Source of the DNA: Heliocidaris erythrogramma
Taxonomy: Eukaryota; Echinodermata; Echinoidea; Camarodonta; Echinometridae
DNA length: 64,000 bases
Assembly (NCBI GenBank): GCA_025617745.1
Contig: CM046853.1
Location: 3,716,873 to 3,780,872 of the forward strand
Direction: 5' to 3'
Positions within the stretch are counted from its first letter, which is position 1. Every line of letters starts with the position of its first letter. Positions 1 through 10,619 of the stretch are shown piece after piece. Made by a program: the position numbers and the translations under genes. Under the pieces are notes generated by a model. The model saw only the letters and a program-made list of their open reading frames with translations. It was not told where the DNA came from and did no database searches.

Positions 1-230
1 AATCTTGCTAAGCCCTCTGAAAGAGAGAGACAAACACAGGTTCAGTTTATGAAATATTATATTGATTTGACTCACATTAGACTTATAGCTCTATCTATAA
101 TAAGATCTGAATGACAACTCAAGGGAACAGAGAACAGTCTACTGCAAAATCAGAAACTTTTGTGATATAAAAACTTTCGCAAATTGTTAATGACAGCCAA
201 TATTGCAGCAAGAAACTTTCGCGAATTGCA

Positions 231-1094
231 ACTAGAATATCACTGAAGGTGATTACGGTAATACCCCCGTCCCAATGTGTATTGTTAGGATTCCCCCTAA
301 CGTGGGAAGTAAGCTTGTTATTATAACAATGTTGATAATAACTCATAAATGTGTCTTGTTACTGTATGAGTTCAACTCATACTTCAAATTTCATATCATA
401 TTTTATAATCCGTCCTCGTGCTCCGGCCATTCTTGCCTCTTCCCTTTCCTGTATGCCATGCACCACAAAGCCGGTCTATTTTAGATGTTTTAGATGTATT
501 CATCATTATTATATATTGTTTTTAATGCATGTATTGCTTTGTATATGTCATAAGTGTGTATTTATTACATTGTAACTCTTTGTAATACTTTGTTCATGTA
601 CTGCCAGTGGAGGGCATATTTCTATGTTTTTTAAATAAGGATCAATAAAAAGAATCTGAATCTGAATCTGTATGCCAAATTTCTTGAGCATTGCTCAAAT
701 GAGGAAGTGGTTTGATCTGCAATATTTTCCCGTTTTGCCATGTCGTTACCATGGCACCGCAGTTTGCCACACATTCCAGAAATATGTCTTACAGTCTAGC
801 ACAACTTCACAAGACCAATGTGTGTGCAGAATTTCATGAGCATTGCTCGAAAAGTGAGGAAGTAGTTCGATCCGCAAGATTTCAACCTGATTTATTGCCA
901 TAAATATGCCGTTACCATGGCAACACAGTTTCCGACACATCCCAAGACCAATGTGTGTGGCGAATTTCACGAGCATTGCTTGAAAAATGGGGAAGGAGTT
1001 CGATGCAAAAGATTTGCAATTGACTGACCGACCGACCGACCACCCGACCTTAAGCTGATAGCCCCTTCAAACTTCATTTGGCGGGGGTATAATA
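231..1094 (-). mobile_element. Helentron-like non-autonomous element, family A, copy 1
   Basis: Read on the minus strand it begins near TTATACCCCCGCC, runs through a GGTCGGTCGG tract and two to three degenerate copies of a ~161-bp unit (TTCCTCA, CATGAAATT, CCATGGTAAC), and ends with the hairpin ATCACCTTCAGTGAT followed by CTAGT. Two other copies lie at 16967-17475 and 21784-22801. A hairpin followed by CTRRT is the 3' signature of Helitrons. A core of ~160-bp repeats is known from HINE elements and from pearl elements of molluscs. No coding capacity. A retroposon fragment interrupts it at 281-670. The boundaries and family come from comparing the three copies; the superfamily is inferred. Confidence 0.7.
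281..670 (+). mobile_element. 3' fragment of a non-LTR retrotransposon (LINE-like)
   Basis: This block interrupts the family A repeat exactly between two parts that are continuous in the copy at 16967-17475. It ends with CAATAAAAAG and a tandem GAATCT tail, the usual form of a 5'-truncated LINE 3' end. No reverse-transcriptase coding sequence is left in it. The LINE clade cannot be told from the tail. Confidence 0.55.
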
Positions 1095-1933
1095 ATTTTA
1101 GGTTGTTTCAATTGTGAATTGATTATTTCGCAGGATGAAACTGTCGTGAATCTCGACTAATCGCAAATTTCTCGAAAGCTTCATGCAGGTGAAAATTTCT
1201 GGTTTTACAGTCTATATGCAGCTGGTCTGGTCCCTTCCATCAAGTTGGCTTTAGTAGAGGCAAAATATTAGAGAAGCACATACATGTAAGTATAAGTTTA
1301 AGGGAAATATGATAACAGTACAAAAGCTACAATTTTTGTTGAAGTTGTTATCACTCTAATATAAGAAGGCAACTTGATCTCACTTGAGAGCAATCAAAAC
1401 AATGCTCCACACCTGCAGTGGCCTGGGGCCAAAAACTAATCTGTTCAGCTTGCCAAATATTAACAAAATATTAAAAAGAAATGGTTGCCCCAGTTTGGCA
1501 ACCTAAAATTTGTTTGTGCAATATGTGATGCATCTCAGTGAAAGTTTTGCTTTAATATCTTTAAGTGCAATAAAGGGGACCAATCACCATGTTAAAGTCA
1601 CATAATCTTGGGTTCTCATGGGGAATTTGACACCATTCGGGTATTTACCCAATAACAGGTTTTGTCAATCACCTATAGTGGACTACAGTTTTTTTGACCA
1701 ACCAGCCTTATGTAATGCTCTGCATTTTCCACCCATTGCCCCATATGGTAAATAAAGTCATTATCTTACATTTTCATCACCCGAAGGCTCTCTGAGAGAC
1801 CAGGGGTATTTCTTGGCTGTACAGCGGGTTTGCTGTGTCCCGGACTTGCACACCCATTAATGTTTCCAGTGCTTTCCACCAAGTCTGGTGTCAGCGAATT
1901 ATGACCCACTGCACTGTGCACATGGAAAATGCC
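1095..1933. other. AT-rich intergenic stretch, nothing recognised
   Basis: No open frame with recognisable protein similarity, no tandem repeat and no paired terminal repeat was seen. Short open frames here look like noise. Confidence 0.5.
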
Positions 1934-2517
1934 TAAAGGCCAAGTCCACCTCAATATCAAGTTGATTTGAATAAACTGAGTAAAATTAAACAAGCATAAC
2001 AGTAAAAATGTCACTGAAATCGGATGTAAAATAAGAAAGTTATGGCATTTTGAAGTTTTGCATTATTTCATGAAACAGTGATATGCATAGCACTCACTCA
2101 CACACTCACTTTTCCTTATGTATTTTATTATATGAAATTTCAAATATTTCAATTTTTATAGATGTGATAATAAAGAATCCCTTCCTTGTATGAAAATAAG
2201 TTACAATAATGATGATTTTACATGTTCCATATGGAGTCAAACCATGTTTTACATTATTTAAGCAAAAAAATGAAATATATGATATTTCATATAATAAAAT
2301 ACATAAGGAAAAGTGAGTGCATGACATCATCGGTTCACTCATTTGCATACCGCCCATGTTATGCATATATGACTGTTTCATGAAATAATGCAAAACTTCA
2401 AAATGCCATAACTTTCTTATTTTACATCCGATTTCAGTGAAATTTTTACTGTTATGCTTGTTTAATTTTACTCTGTTTATTCAAATCAACTTGATATTGA
2501 GGTGGACTTGGCCTTTA
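1934..2517. mobile_element. Palindromic MITE, AAGG-CCAAGTCCACC termini
   Basis: The two ends are inverted copies: AAGGCCAAGTCCACC at the left and GGTGGACTTGGCCTTT at the right. Pairing continues inward through the TGTTTCATGAAATAATG and TAATAAAATACATAAGG blocks, giving arms of roughly 200-250 bp. The termini resemble those of the TTAA-flanked elements at 8011-9590 and 20929-21420 (AGGGGAAGTCCA), so it is probably an older relative. A TTAA target duplication is not clean here. No coding capacity. Confidence 0.7.
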
Positions 2518-3000
2518 CATGTAAGTGGATGAATCACTACAACATACATTTTGTATACATCATACATGTATGTACAGCGTACCGGTATAGCAATTGACAT
2601 AAACTCCCCCCCAAAAAAAACAAAACAAAACAACAACAACCAACAAATACAACAACAAACAAATAAAAACAATAAAACAATAATTTAAAAAACAAATGGA
2701 GTTTGCAAATGCAGTTTGCACGTCATACACAAATCTTTGAAATGATACTAAATATGATTTCACTTGAATTGATTTTCTTTTCATATTTCATATTTTTCCA
2801 GCAAATTTATAGTGGAAAAAGTGAGAAATTTGTGACATGAAAAATTAGTAAATGGTGAAGTCTAGAAAAAGTATGATGATTAAGTTTAATCTATCTATAC
2901 TTTTAAATCAGATCACTGTAAGTACCAAACTTTCAGGTAGATTCATTTTTCCTGTCATTTATTACTTTGAAATACACAATTCACCTTATCCAAAATTGAA
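2518..3000. other. AT-rich intergenic stretch with C-run/A-run block
   Basis: Around 2607 a run of seven C is followed by A-runs and a CAA-rich tract of about 90 bases. The rest is AT-rich and shows no gene or repeat that I can support. Confidence 0.45.
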
Positions 3001-3009
3001 GTGTAGGAC

Positions 3010-3745
3010 GTAACAATGGTGTCAGACTTTCCTATAATTTTAAATGTGTATAAAATATATCTTACTAACCTTAAAGTGTTACAAAATTGGCTTGTAATTA
3101 TTGCATGTGACCTATTCTAAAGCAAAATAACATTTACAGTGACAAAATAATAGTTTTGTTGTAAAAATAACAAATATTATGGTTATTTTAGACGTGGTGT
3201 CAATGTTACGTCATGCACACATTTTAGACAATTTCTTGTATAACATCTATGTAAGCTAAGCTAAAGGTGTCAAAGTACATTTTTACTAAATTGATGAACA
3301 CCATAAATACAAAAATATTAAAAGTTTAGACATTTGCTGCTTGATGTGTGAAATATGACCATGTACATTCATGGCGTCAATGTTACGTCATACCTGTCTG
3401 TTCAAACATAATTTCTTATATCCCTCATTTATGAATTTTAAATTACGTCAAAAACATTCACCATGTCATGTTAGAGTAAAATGTACGAAGTTGGACAACA
3501 ATAGTTCTGTTAAAATGTTTTAAAGTCCACTTGACACAATAGGTGAATTTATGTGGTGTCAATGTTACGTCAGAAAATGTCTATGGAAGCCTCCACATTT
3601 AAAAGATTGAAAAAAGTTAATGGCCTTGTACATGTATCATGTATTGTTCTATGTGTTAAATTGTCCATTGTCTTCAAGTTAAAGACAGTTCAATGCAATA
3701 ACAATACAAGTACTAGCCTAAAATCACAATTTTAGTGATCTTTGT
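3010..3745 (+). repeat. Degenerate ~180-bp tandem repeat with GTCAATGTTACGTCA
   Basis: GTCAATGTTACGTCA occurs at about 3199, 3376 and 3559, spaced close to 180 bp. Weaker relatives flank it (GTAACAATGGTGTCA near 3008, TTACGTCAAAAAC near 3444, TTTGTTATGTCACAC near 3741). Sequence between the motifs is only weakly alike, for example CAATTTCTTGTAT versus TAATTTCTTATAT. This suggests an old satellite in which the TTACGTCA core changed more slowly than the spacer. Confidence 0.5.
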
Positions 3746-3783
3746 TATGTCACACTAATGTGTCCCAACCTGGTGAAATGACC

Positions 3784-3888
3784 CAAGTACCTAAAGTAGA
3801 CTTAAATGAATTTATGTCATATTTCATGGTATAATTTTGACATACGAGCTTGGATTTAAGAGGCGCCCAACCTTTCAAAGGACTGCTG
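3784..3888 (+). repeat. ~105-bp dispersed repeat, copy 1
   Basis: This segment is nearly identical to the reverse complement of 37639-37743. Shared blocks include AAGTACCTAAAGTAG, TTATGTCATATTTCATGG and ACGAGCTTGGATTTAAGAGG. Similarity stops abruptly on both sides. No termini or target duplication were seen, so the class is unknown. Confidence 0.65.
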
Positions 3889-4300
3889 TATGCGTCCGGG
3901 GTTGCTGCAGTAAGAGTCACAGAAGCTCAATTCCTCAAACTAAAATAAAGACAAGTGTTTGTAGCGACTTACGTTACATGTACTTCACAAAAATATCAAA
4001 AATGGCTGCCATATTTTCATGCAAGTTCACTTTTCAGATTTGTATAACCAGTTTGAACTTGTTTTTCAACCTACCATAATTTTCCATTACGTCATATCTA
4101 GACAAGCCTATGTTTATTCATGTTTTTCTTGTCTTGGGGGAATTTTGACCAATCATTAATCTGTTTATATCGCGTCCAATTTTACGCGATCGTGTGCCAA
4201 CCGTCGATCTCCTTATTTCACTGTGGTCAACCAATCAGCGTTGGATTTTTCTCACGCCGGTGCGCCTTTTTCACCTCGCGTTAAGTTTTGCATCTGGATT
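3889..4300. other. Intergenic stretch, becoming CpG-rich
   Basis: Nothing recognised. CpG density rises from about 4160, and a CCAAT motif occurs near 4230 (AACCAATCAGCG). It could belong to the following repeat or be a promoter, but no downstream exon supports a gene. Confidence 0.3.
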
Positions 4301-5040
4301 TTGCCTTCACTCGCGCACCAACTACGGTAGAGGCATCACCTCCCACATTTCATCGCGGTAGAGTCATCAATTCACAACTCCCACGCTAGTCACGGTCGAG
4401 GCATCGTCTCCTGTCCATCATGTGGTCGAGTCTTCAACTTTCTTCTCATCTCCCATTTCTACGGTCGAGGCATCATCTCCCGTCGTCTTCTGGTCGAGTC
4501 AACTATTCTCACTTCCTCTCTTCAAGCTTCTCTGGTTGTGGTTTCAGTCTACCTTCAAGACTGATCCGTTCGGTGGCCGTAGCTAGTTACAAGCTCCTCA
4601 TCATCAGCATGATTTTGTTCCTCATCGACGACGAACGACCCACTGCCTCGTCACGTCTTCTGAACTGATGCTATTCATCAGTTCCGAGTCCTGACTCACT
4701 GGCTCTCAGAACGTTCCATCTTCGGGCAACTCACCGTCCCGCAGACCTGCAGCTATTTATCCATCAATTTCTGTTCCTCATCGATGACGAACGACCCACT
4801 GCTTCGTCACGTCTTATCTCTCAGTCCTTCTTTGGGCAACTCACCGTCCCGCGGACCTGCAGCTTATTCTTTCATCTATTCATCCATCATGGACCTGCGA
4901 CTCCCTAGTCCCGTATCAGCGGTCTTAATAACATCAAGTCTCCGAGCGACCATCTCTCGAGCCCCTTTCGTCTCCGACCCTCGTCGTCGAGCGCCCTTTA
5001 GTATTCTTCACTTACATTGTTACAAGTCTTCATGAGCTCG
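4301..5040 (+). repeat. CpG-rich region built of internal duplications
   Basis: Two layers of repetition are visible. First, CGGTCGAGGCATC(A/G)TCTCC-type words recur several times in 4326-4500. Second, a block with GACGAACGACCCACTGC and TCGTCACGTCTT occurs near 4627 and again near 4786, each followed by GGGCAACTCACCGTCCCGC. The open frames through it are short and repetitive, and I do not believe they are a gene. Class unknown; it may be part of a larger mobile element. Confidence 0.5.
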
Positions 5041-5456
5041 CTACGCCAGTCGTTACAGCCAGCCATTTATAGATTTTGAACTTTAATTGAACTCTGAACT
5101 CTAAATTAACCGAAGCAATTTGTTGTGGACTTTTAGTCATATCTGTCTAGTATCATTTTTTTATTTCTATGTAAAAGTTAAATCTATTGACATGTCAATT
5201 CATTTACTGTTCTCGTATTTATGCAATATTTTATTATCACCGTCACTGACACTGCGTTGTCAAGATATTCAGAGATAATTTCATAATAATAATAGAAAGG
5301 GAAAAGGGAATTACTTTAGTTTTGGTATGGATTTTTTATTTATTGTCGGCATCAAAATTTGTAGCCTAATGTAGTCGTAAGTCGTAGTCTTAATCTTAAT
5401 CTTAGTTTTAGCTTAACATATTCACACCAATATTTCATCACCTTACTAAAATGGCA
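5041..5456. other. Intergenic stretch, nothing recognised
   Basis: AT-rich. A short (TTAATC)n-like run lies at 5388-5405. No coding or repeat feature is supported. Confidence 0.4.
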
Positions 5457-5667
5457 GTGGCTATTCTTACGACGAGTCGTAAGAATAATTTTCCGGCTAT
5501 TCTTACGACATGCGCATACGCTCCATTTTCGTACTCTGCGCACACTTCACTTGTTGAGTAAAAATCTCTCTGTCTCTGTTTTCTCTGTCTCCTCAGCCTT
5601 TTCCATAGTATATCTGTAATTCTGTAGAGAGAAAACATCGGTTACGGTTAGTAACAAATGAAAAAAA

Positions 5668-5765
5668 CGACAAATGACAAAGCTGGGAATCGAACCTGGG
5701 TCCTCGATATTGCCACTGCCAGTCCTCTGACTTAACGATGTACCTGTGAGAACGAGTTGACATCG
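5668..5765 (-). repeat. tRNA-derived SINE-like segment
   Basis: On the minus strand it contains GGTTCGATTCC, a perfect RNA polymerase III B box, preceded by a T-stem-like CCCA and followed by a poly-T stretch. The upstream part only loosely resembles an A box. It does not fold into a complete tRNA, so it is called as a SINE-like remnant and not as a tRNA gene. Confidence 0.45.
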
Positions 5766-5788
5766 AAGGTGTTCAAAATATATAAATA

Positions 5789-5810
5789 CCCTAACCCTAA
5801 CCCTAACCCT
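5789..5810 (-). repeat. Interstitial telomeric repeat (TTAGGG)n
   Basis: Three and a half units of CCCTAA stand directly next to the right arm of the surrounding inverted-repeat element. TTAGGG is the usual animal telomere unit. Confidence 0.8.
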
Positions 5811-5907
5811 ATTCTTACGACGGCGCAAGTACGAAAATGGAGCGTGTGCGCGTGTCGTAAGAATAGCCGGAAAATTATTCTTACGACTCGTCGTAAGAAT
5901 AGCCACT

Positions 5908-7430
5908 ACTACTACTACTAGCCTACTAAGTTAGTAGGCCTAGCCTAGGCCTAGTAGTCACTAGGCCTACTACTTTTCCTAAAATCATGTAAATAGGCCT
6001 AAATGTTTATAATTCCAGTTTTCCACCAATATTTAGAAAGTTGGGATTGCCCACTGAGGATGCAAACCACTTGATGGAGGGAGATTGATCAAAAATACAA
6101 AATAAATAAAGGACGATTGATCTACATAATGCATATTTTTCGGACAACTCTGGATCCCCGGTCAATATCCATACCATCGACCACCACCGGCACCGGTAGC
6201 GGTACCGGGCAGGGCCGAAGCGGGCGCGCGGCCAGCTAGCTGATTGGAAAACGCCGGCTTTATAAAGTTTATTAACGTCTATTTTTTTTTTTTTATATAA
6301 GATCATAAGATACAAAATGTAAAGTGGGGATTGGTGAAAAAACTTACTTCAAGAGAGAAACAGCCATTTTAATTAAGCTTTCCTTTTTGTTCGTCAACCT
6401 CTTTTACTAGTTTTAGTTTTACCTCGGGTCAAACATCAGCCAGCATGTCACGTACAGTGTACGTATACCGTATGCGTACCGTACCCTAGCGCCTAGGCCC
6501 TGTGCCCGCGCCGCCCGGCGTACCGGCAGCTGAGCTGAGCTAGCTCACCGCGTATATCAGCCGCACTGCATGCAGTCGGCATGCTAGTTTTCATTCAAGA
6601 CCATTTGATCAATTTGTACTTATTTAGCGGCGATGTGCCTGTACATTGTCATTGACGTACGTGGCGACTGAATTTGAAATTGAGACACTCAAGTTTAACT
6701 AGGTGGGTCAAGTTTCTGAAAATTGTTTTCTCAAAATATCACTATAAAAGTATATAAAGGAACTGACGCAGGATTTAGCCTTAATTATAAGGTACACGTT
6801 TGTCCTGTCCGTTTTGGAATGAAATCTCGATTCAGTGACGTGTGACAGAGTCAGAGACTGGGGGTGGTATATTGGTATGCCCACATGCATATTTTCATGT
6901 TTGTAAAAATAGTTAATTAAGTTATGATTGAGTGAGAGACTAAGTCTTAGACTAAGAGTAAGACTAGTAAAGTAAAGAGGTCCAGAATTAGAATATTTGG
7001 GGGGTATTCTGTTAAATTTCATTAAGGAAAGTATTTGGCATTATTGTTAAAGAATTAAGAGGTAACTATACACAGCGTTGTCACTTCGCTCTACAACTGA
7101 CAACTATGAACTAGCTGGCCATTGACAAAACTAAAGGAAAGCGTTAGTAAACCGATGATTTATTGCGTCGTCTGCCATAAAGTAATATGGTTTAAGCTTG
7201 ATTTGGTACTATAATTACTTCAACTTCAAGAAAGGATGTAATTTAATCAAAAAACATGTAGTCGCTATTTTGTAGTCGCGGTTCGCAACGCTTTTGAATG
7301 GCCAGCTTGTACAGTGCTGTTGCGACAGCGCTGTGTATAGTTATTAGAGGAAACCACTTAGTCTTAGGTCTAATCAGACCTAATTCTGCAGGTAAGCGCT
7401 TCATAATTGCATCAGTCAAGCCTTGTCTGC
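5908..7430. other. Gene-free stretch with a CpG-rich patch at 6170-6660
   Basis: The patch is rich in CpG and in self-complementary words (GCCAGCTAGCTG, GTACGTATACCG, GAGCTAGCTC). It could be an unmethylated promoter, but no exon that I can support starts near it. The rest is AT-rich, with no open frame of interest. Confidence 0.35.
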
Positions 7431-7930
7431 CCTTGGGTGGGGGGGGGGGGAGGGGCACTCAACAAAAAAAGTGGCGGGTATGTACCGCCGGCAAGACAAA
7501 AAAAGGGGGCTTCGGAACGAGCATACCAAGGACGGTCTTCGGAACTACTGTTGAAAACGGGGCTCTTTGGAACTGGATTACAATATAAATATGAATTATC
7601 TGATTATGATGAGCTACGGAACTGGACATCGTTTCATCGAACTGTCACAAGCACAAGTTCACCGACATCCCATTGAAACGCATGTTAATTTTAATACACA
7701 CGTTTCAACGGGATGTCGGCGAACCCGCACCTATGACCGTTTAATGAAACGCTACCCTGGTTCCCACACACAAGCTCCCATTCGCTAAATACGCTGTGTG
7801 TCATGGCAAGTCTATGGTGTCTTCGAAACGGGGCGGGGCGGGCCAGAACGGCCGGACGACGGAATGAAAAAAAAGCGGTGCTTCGGAACGGTTTTCTATC
7901 ATCTTTTTCTCAACAAGAAAAAAGTGGTAT
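7431..7930. repeat. G-tract plus CTTCGGAAC-rich repeat with a long hairpin
   Basis: A run of eleven G, then AGGGGCACTC, starts a block in which CTTCGGAAC or close variants recur at about 7509, 7537, 7562, 7820 and 7880. At 7655-7723 CGACATCCCATTGAAACG pairs with CGTTTCAACGGGATGTCG, a stem of about 25 bp. The G-run plus GGGCACTC start resembles the element at 41433. Class unknown, probably a half of a DNA transposon. Confidence 0.4.
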
Positions 7931-8010
7931 GCTTCTAACGCTGACGCTACTCTTCATAGAGCCTTAAGAGCTTTAGAGTATTAAAACCACATTTTTCAAC
8001 CTAGAATTAA

Positions 8011-9590
8011 AGGGGAAGTCCAGTCCAAATAGAACTTGGTTTTATTAGAAGCAGAAAAATCAGACCTACAGATCAAAAAAAGTTTGAGGAAAATCGGACA
8101 ACTAATTAAAATAAGAAAGTTATGAATATATTTAGTGGCATGAAAAACTAGAGAAACAATGAAAATCACTAGACAAATTGGCAACTCAGTCATGGGTTTG
8201 TGATGTCATTGGTACACAACTCACCACTAATTTTGTTTATATTCATAATACAAATTCTCAAATTTTGTCCAAGAATATGAATATTCACATAACTTGAACC
8301 AAATACATCTATAGTAATATGTTTTTGGATGTACATTTACAAAATATTTCATGAACTTCTAAATATTGATATTGTTTTCAAAATATTACATTTCCATAAA
8401 AATTCATCTTTTATGTATATTGTATAAATATTCATATTTTCATGATTTTTACGGAAAATTATTTATTCTGTATTAGTGTATACATGCAAAAACATATTAC
8501 TATAAATATAAGTTGGTTCAAGTCATGAGGAAATCACATTCTTGGACAAAAATTGAAATTTGTATTACGAATATAAACAAAATATTAATATGGCACGAAA
8601 AGGAGACATGATAACGAAGCTCTTCGACCTGCACTCATCAGGTTATCACGCAGGTATATAACAAATTACTCGAAATCAACTATATTATACTCGATGAACC
8701 CGGACACAACCCAGACGCCGTAATTTCAGAACAATCGCAAAGCTTAGACGAACTCTTTTTGTCTGCACAGAAAGGGTTCGTGCGATTGAATGTAGGCGGC
8801 TTCCAGAAAGCGTAAATGCGCTGCACTTCTGGCCCGGGATATAATTGAGAATTGATCGTCGGCATAGCTTTGTGCGCAAGCTGGATTGTTCAGCAAATGG
8901 AGAGCAATCGCTGAATCGCATTTGGCTATCTTTGGTCTGTTAGCATGCATTTCAGATTTGCAGGCACGGACAGGCTGCGTGCGCTGATTGGTTGTACGGT
9001 TCCGAATAGTCGAGGGGACGTGTTGGTCTCCATTTGCTGAACAATCCAGCTTGCACACAAAGCTATGCCGACGATCAATTCTCAATTATGTCCCGGGCCA
9101 GAAGCGCAGCGCATTTACACTTTCTGGAAGCCGCCTACATTCAATCCCACGAACCCCTTCTGTGCAGACAAAAAGAGTTCGACCAAGCTTTGCGATTGTT
9201 CTGAAATTACGGCGTCTAGGTTGTGTCCGGGCTCATCGAGTATAATATAGTTGATTTTGAGTAATTTGTTATATACCTGCGTGATAACCCGATGAGTGCA
9301 GGTCGAAAAGCTTCTTTATCATGTCTCTTTTTCGTGCCATATTGAAATTTTGTAGTACCAAGAAATTATAAACAAAATAGTTGGTGAGTTGTGTACCCAT
9401 GACATCACAGATTCATGACAGAGTTGCCAATTTGTCTAGTGATTTTCATTGTTTCTCCAGTTTTTCATGCCACTAAAAAATTCATAACTTTCTTATTAGT
9501 TGTCTGATTTTCCTCAAACCTTTTTTGATCTGTTGGTCTGATTTTTCTGCTTCTATCAAAACCAAGTAATTTTTGGACCGGACTTCCCCT
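8011..9590. mobile_element. TTAA-flanked MITE (AGGGGAAGTCC termini) with nested insert
   Basis: AGGGGAAGTCC at the left and GGACTTCCCCT at the right are flanked by TTAA on both sides (8007-8010 and 9591-9594). Inverted pairing continues for over 200 bp (GATTTTCATTGTTTCTC, AATTTGTCTAGTG). TTAA target duplications are typical of Kolobok and piggyBac; which one cannot be told without a transposase. It sits inside the left arm of the outer foldback and carries a second palindrome (8236-8587) and the foldback at 8588-9344. Confidence 0.8.
8588..9344. mobile_element. Foldback element with ~318-bp arms
   Basis: Arms 8588-8904 and 9027-9344 are inverted copies with few mismatches, separated by about 122 bp. 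Outer ends are ATATGGCACGAAAAGGAG and CTCTTTTTCGTGCCATAT. The arms are more GC-rich than the host MITE and create mirror open frames on both strands that are not genes. It lies within the TTAA MITE and is therefore younger. Confidence 0.8.
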
Positions 9591-10223
9591 TTAAAAAATA
9601 TCGAAAACAAAATGTGAAATATTAATTTTAATGTTTACCGGTAGGTTCGATATTGTCCGAACTCCCCGAAAAAGCCTTCGCTGCACTCGTAGACCCGAAA
9701 GTGTCCCATAATGTCATCGACTTACAGTCACACGATTTTCATATCCACCATACATTAGACAAGACCGCTACGAGCGCGAGTGGGCCTCGTACGCATTCTG
9801 ACCAGTCGTCTTCGGCACAGTGCTGATATGCTAAGACGCCCAGTCAGAATGCGTACGCGGCCCGCTCGTAGCGGTCTTATCTAACGTATGGTGGATCTAA
9901 AAATCGTGTGAGTGACTGTAGGTTGATGACATTGCAGGACACTTCCAGGTCTACGAGCGCAGCGAAGGATTTTTCAGGGAGTTCGGACAATATTGAACCT
10001 ACCTTTAAACGTTAAAATTAATATTTCACATTTTGTTTTCGATATTTTTAAATTTTAGGCTGAAAAATGGGTTTTAATACTCTAAAGCTATGGTGAAGAG
10101 AAGATGAGAGAAGCTGGCTCACGGTAAAGGTGTTTTCAAGAGGTTCTTTAGATTCTAAAATGGCTGCTATATTGCTGAGATACATGTAGATAATTAAAAA
10201 CACCAGGCTCTATGAAGAGTAGC

Positions 10224-10619
10224 GTCCACTCTTTTTTGTCTTTACTCCTCAAAGAGGCTTCCAGGCTACGTGCAATGACTGGCCACTGGCAGCACATCAT
10301 CAACATAGTGCTGCAAGCTTTAACGTGCGTTCGTTCAAACACAGAGATGCCAACCGTTCCGGAATATGCATGAGGTCAAAATTAAAATGTGAATTACGCA
10401 ACGGTTGAATGCTTGTGAGAGAAAACATGACAACAATAACCATGCTCTCCGCTATTCACTTGTCATGAAAGCCTTGAAATCCACCTCATACATATTCCGG
10501 AACAGTTGGCAACTCTGCAAACATACAACATTTACGAGTGGTTTCCTAAACCAGGAATGATTCTGCGCCTAGCTCACTCATCGAACCATTCATTATGAAG
10601 CATATGAGGCATTGTCATT
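10224..10619. other. Intergenic stretch, nothing recognised
   Basis: TATGAGGT-type words near 10368 and 10480 form a weak inverted pair around CCGGAA (ACCGTTCCGGAATATGCATG and CATATTCCGGAACAGTTGG), perhaps a decayed palindrome. No gene is supported. Confidence 0.4.

Larger units (their letters stand above)
5457..5907. mobile_element. Inverted-repeat element with hairpin termini
   Basis: The left end GTGGCTATTCTTACGAC and right end GTCGTAAGAATAGCCAC are inverted copies, and pairing continues for about 80 bases (ATTTTCCGGCTATTC, GCTCCATTTTCGTAC). Each arm holds its own perfect hairpin, TTCTTACGAC-GA-GTCGTAAGAA. Between the arms lie a tRNA-like segment and a telomeric tract. An ACT trinucleotide run follows the right end. 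No coding capacity; superfamily not recognised. Confidence 0.7.
7935..10223. mobile_element. Outer foldback element, split by nested insertions
   Basis: CGCTACTCTTCATAGAGCC near 7943 is the inverse of GGCTCTATGAAGAGTAGCG near 10205. CTTTAGAGTATTAAAACC near 7972 pairs with GGTTTTAATACTCTAAAG near 10068. AAAACAAAATGTGAAATATT near 9605 pairs with its inverse near 10021, and the pairing closes near 9820 through ATGCGTACG and ACCGCTACGAGCG blocks. Removing the insert at 8011-9590 leaves a foldback of roughly 700 bp. The right arm has an extra ~110 bp. No coding capacity. Confidence 0.75.

Noticed and set aside
8680-9250. Mirror open frames of 60-110 codons on both strands
   Set aside because: They are produced by the two inverted arms of one foldback element and have no protein-like pattern.
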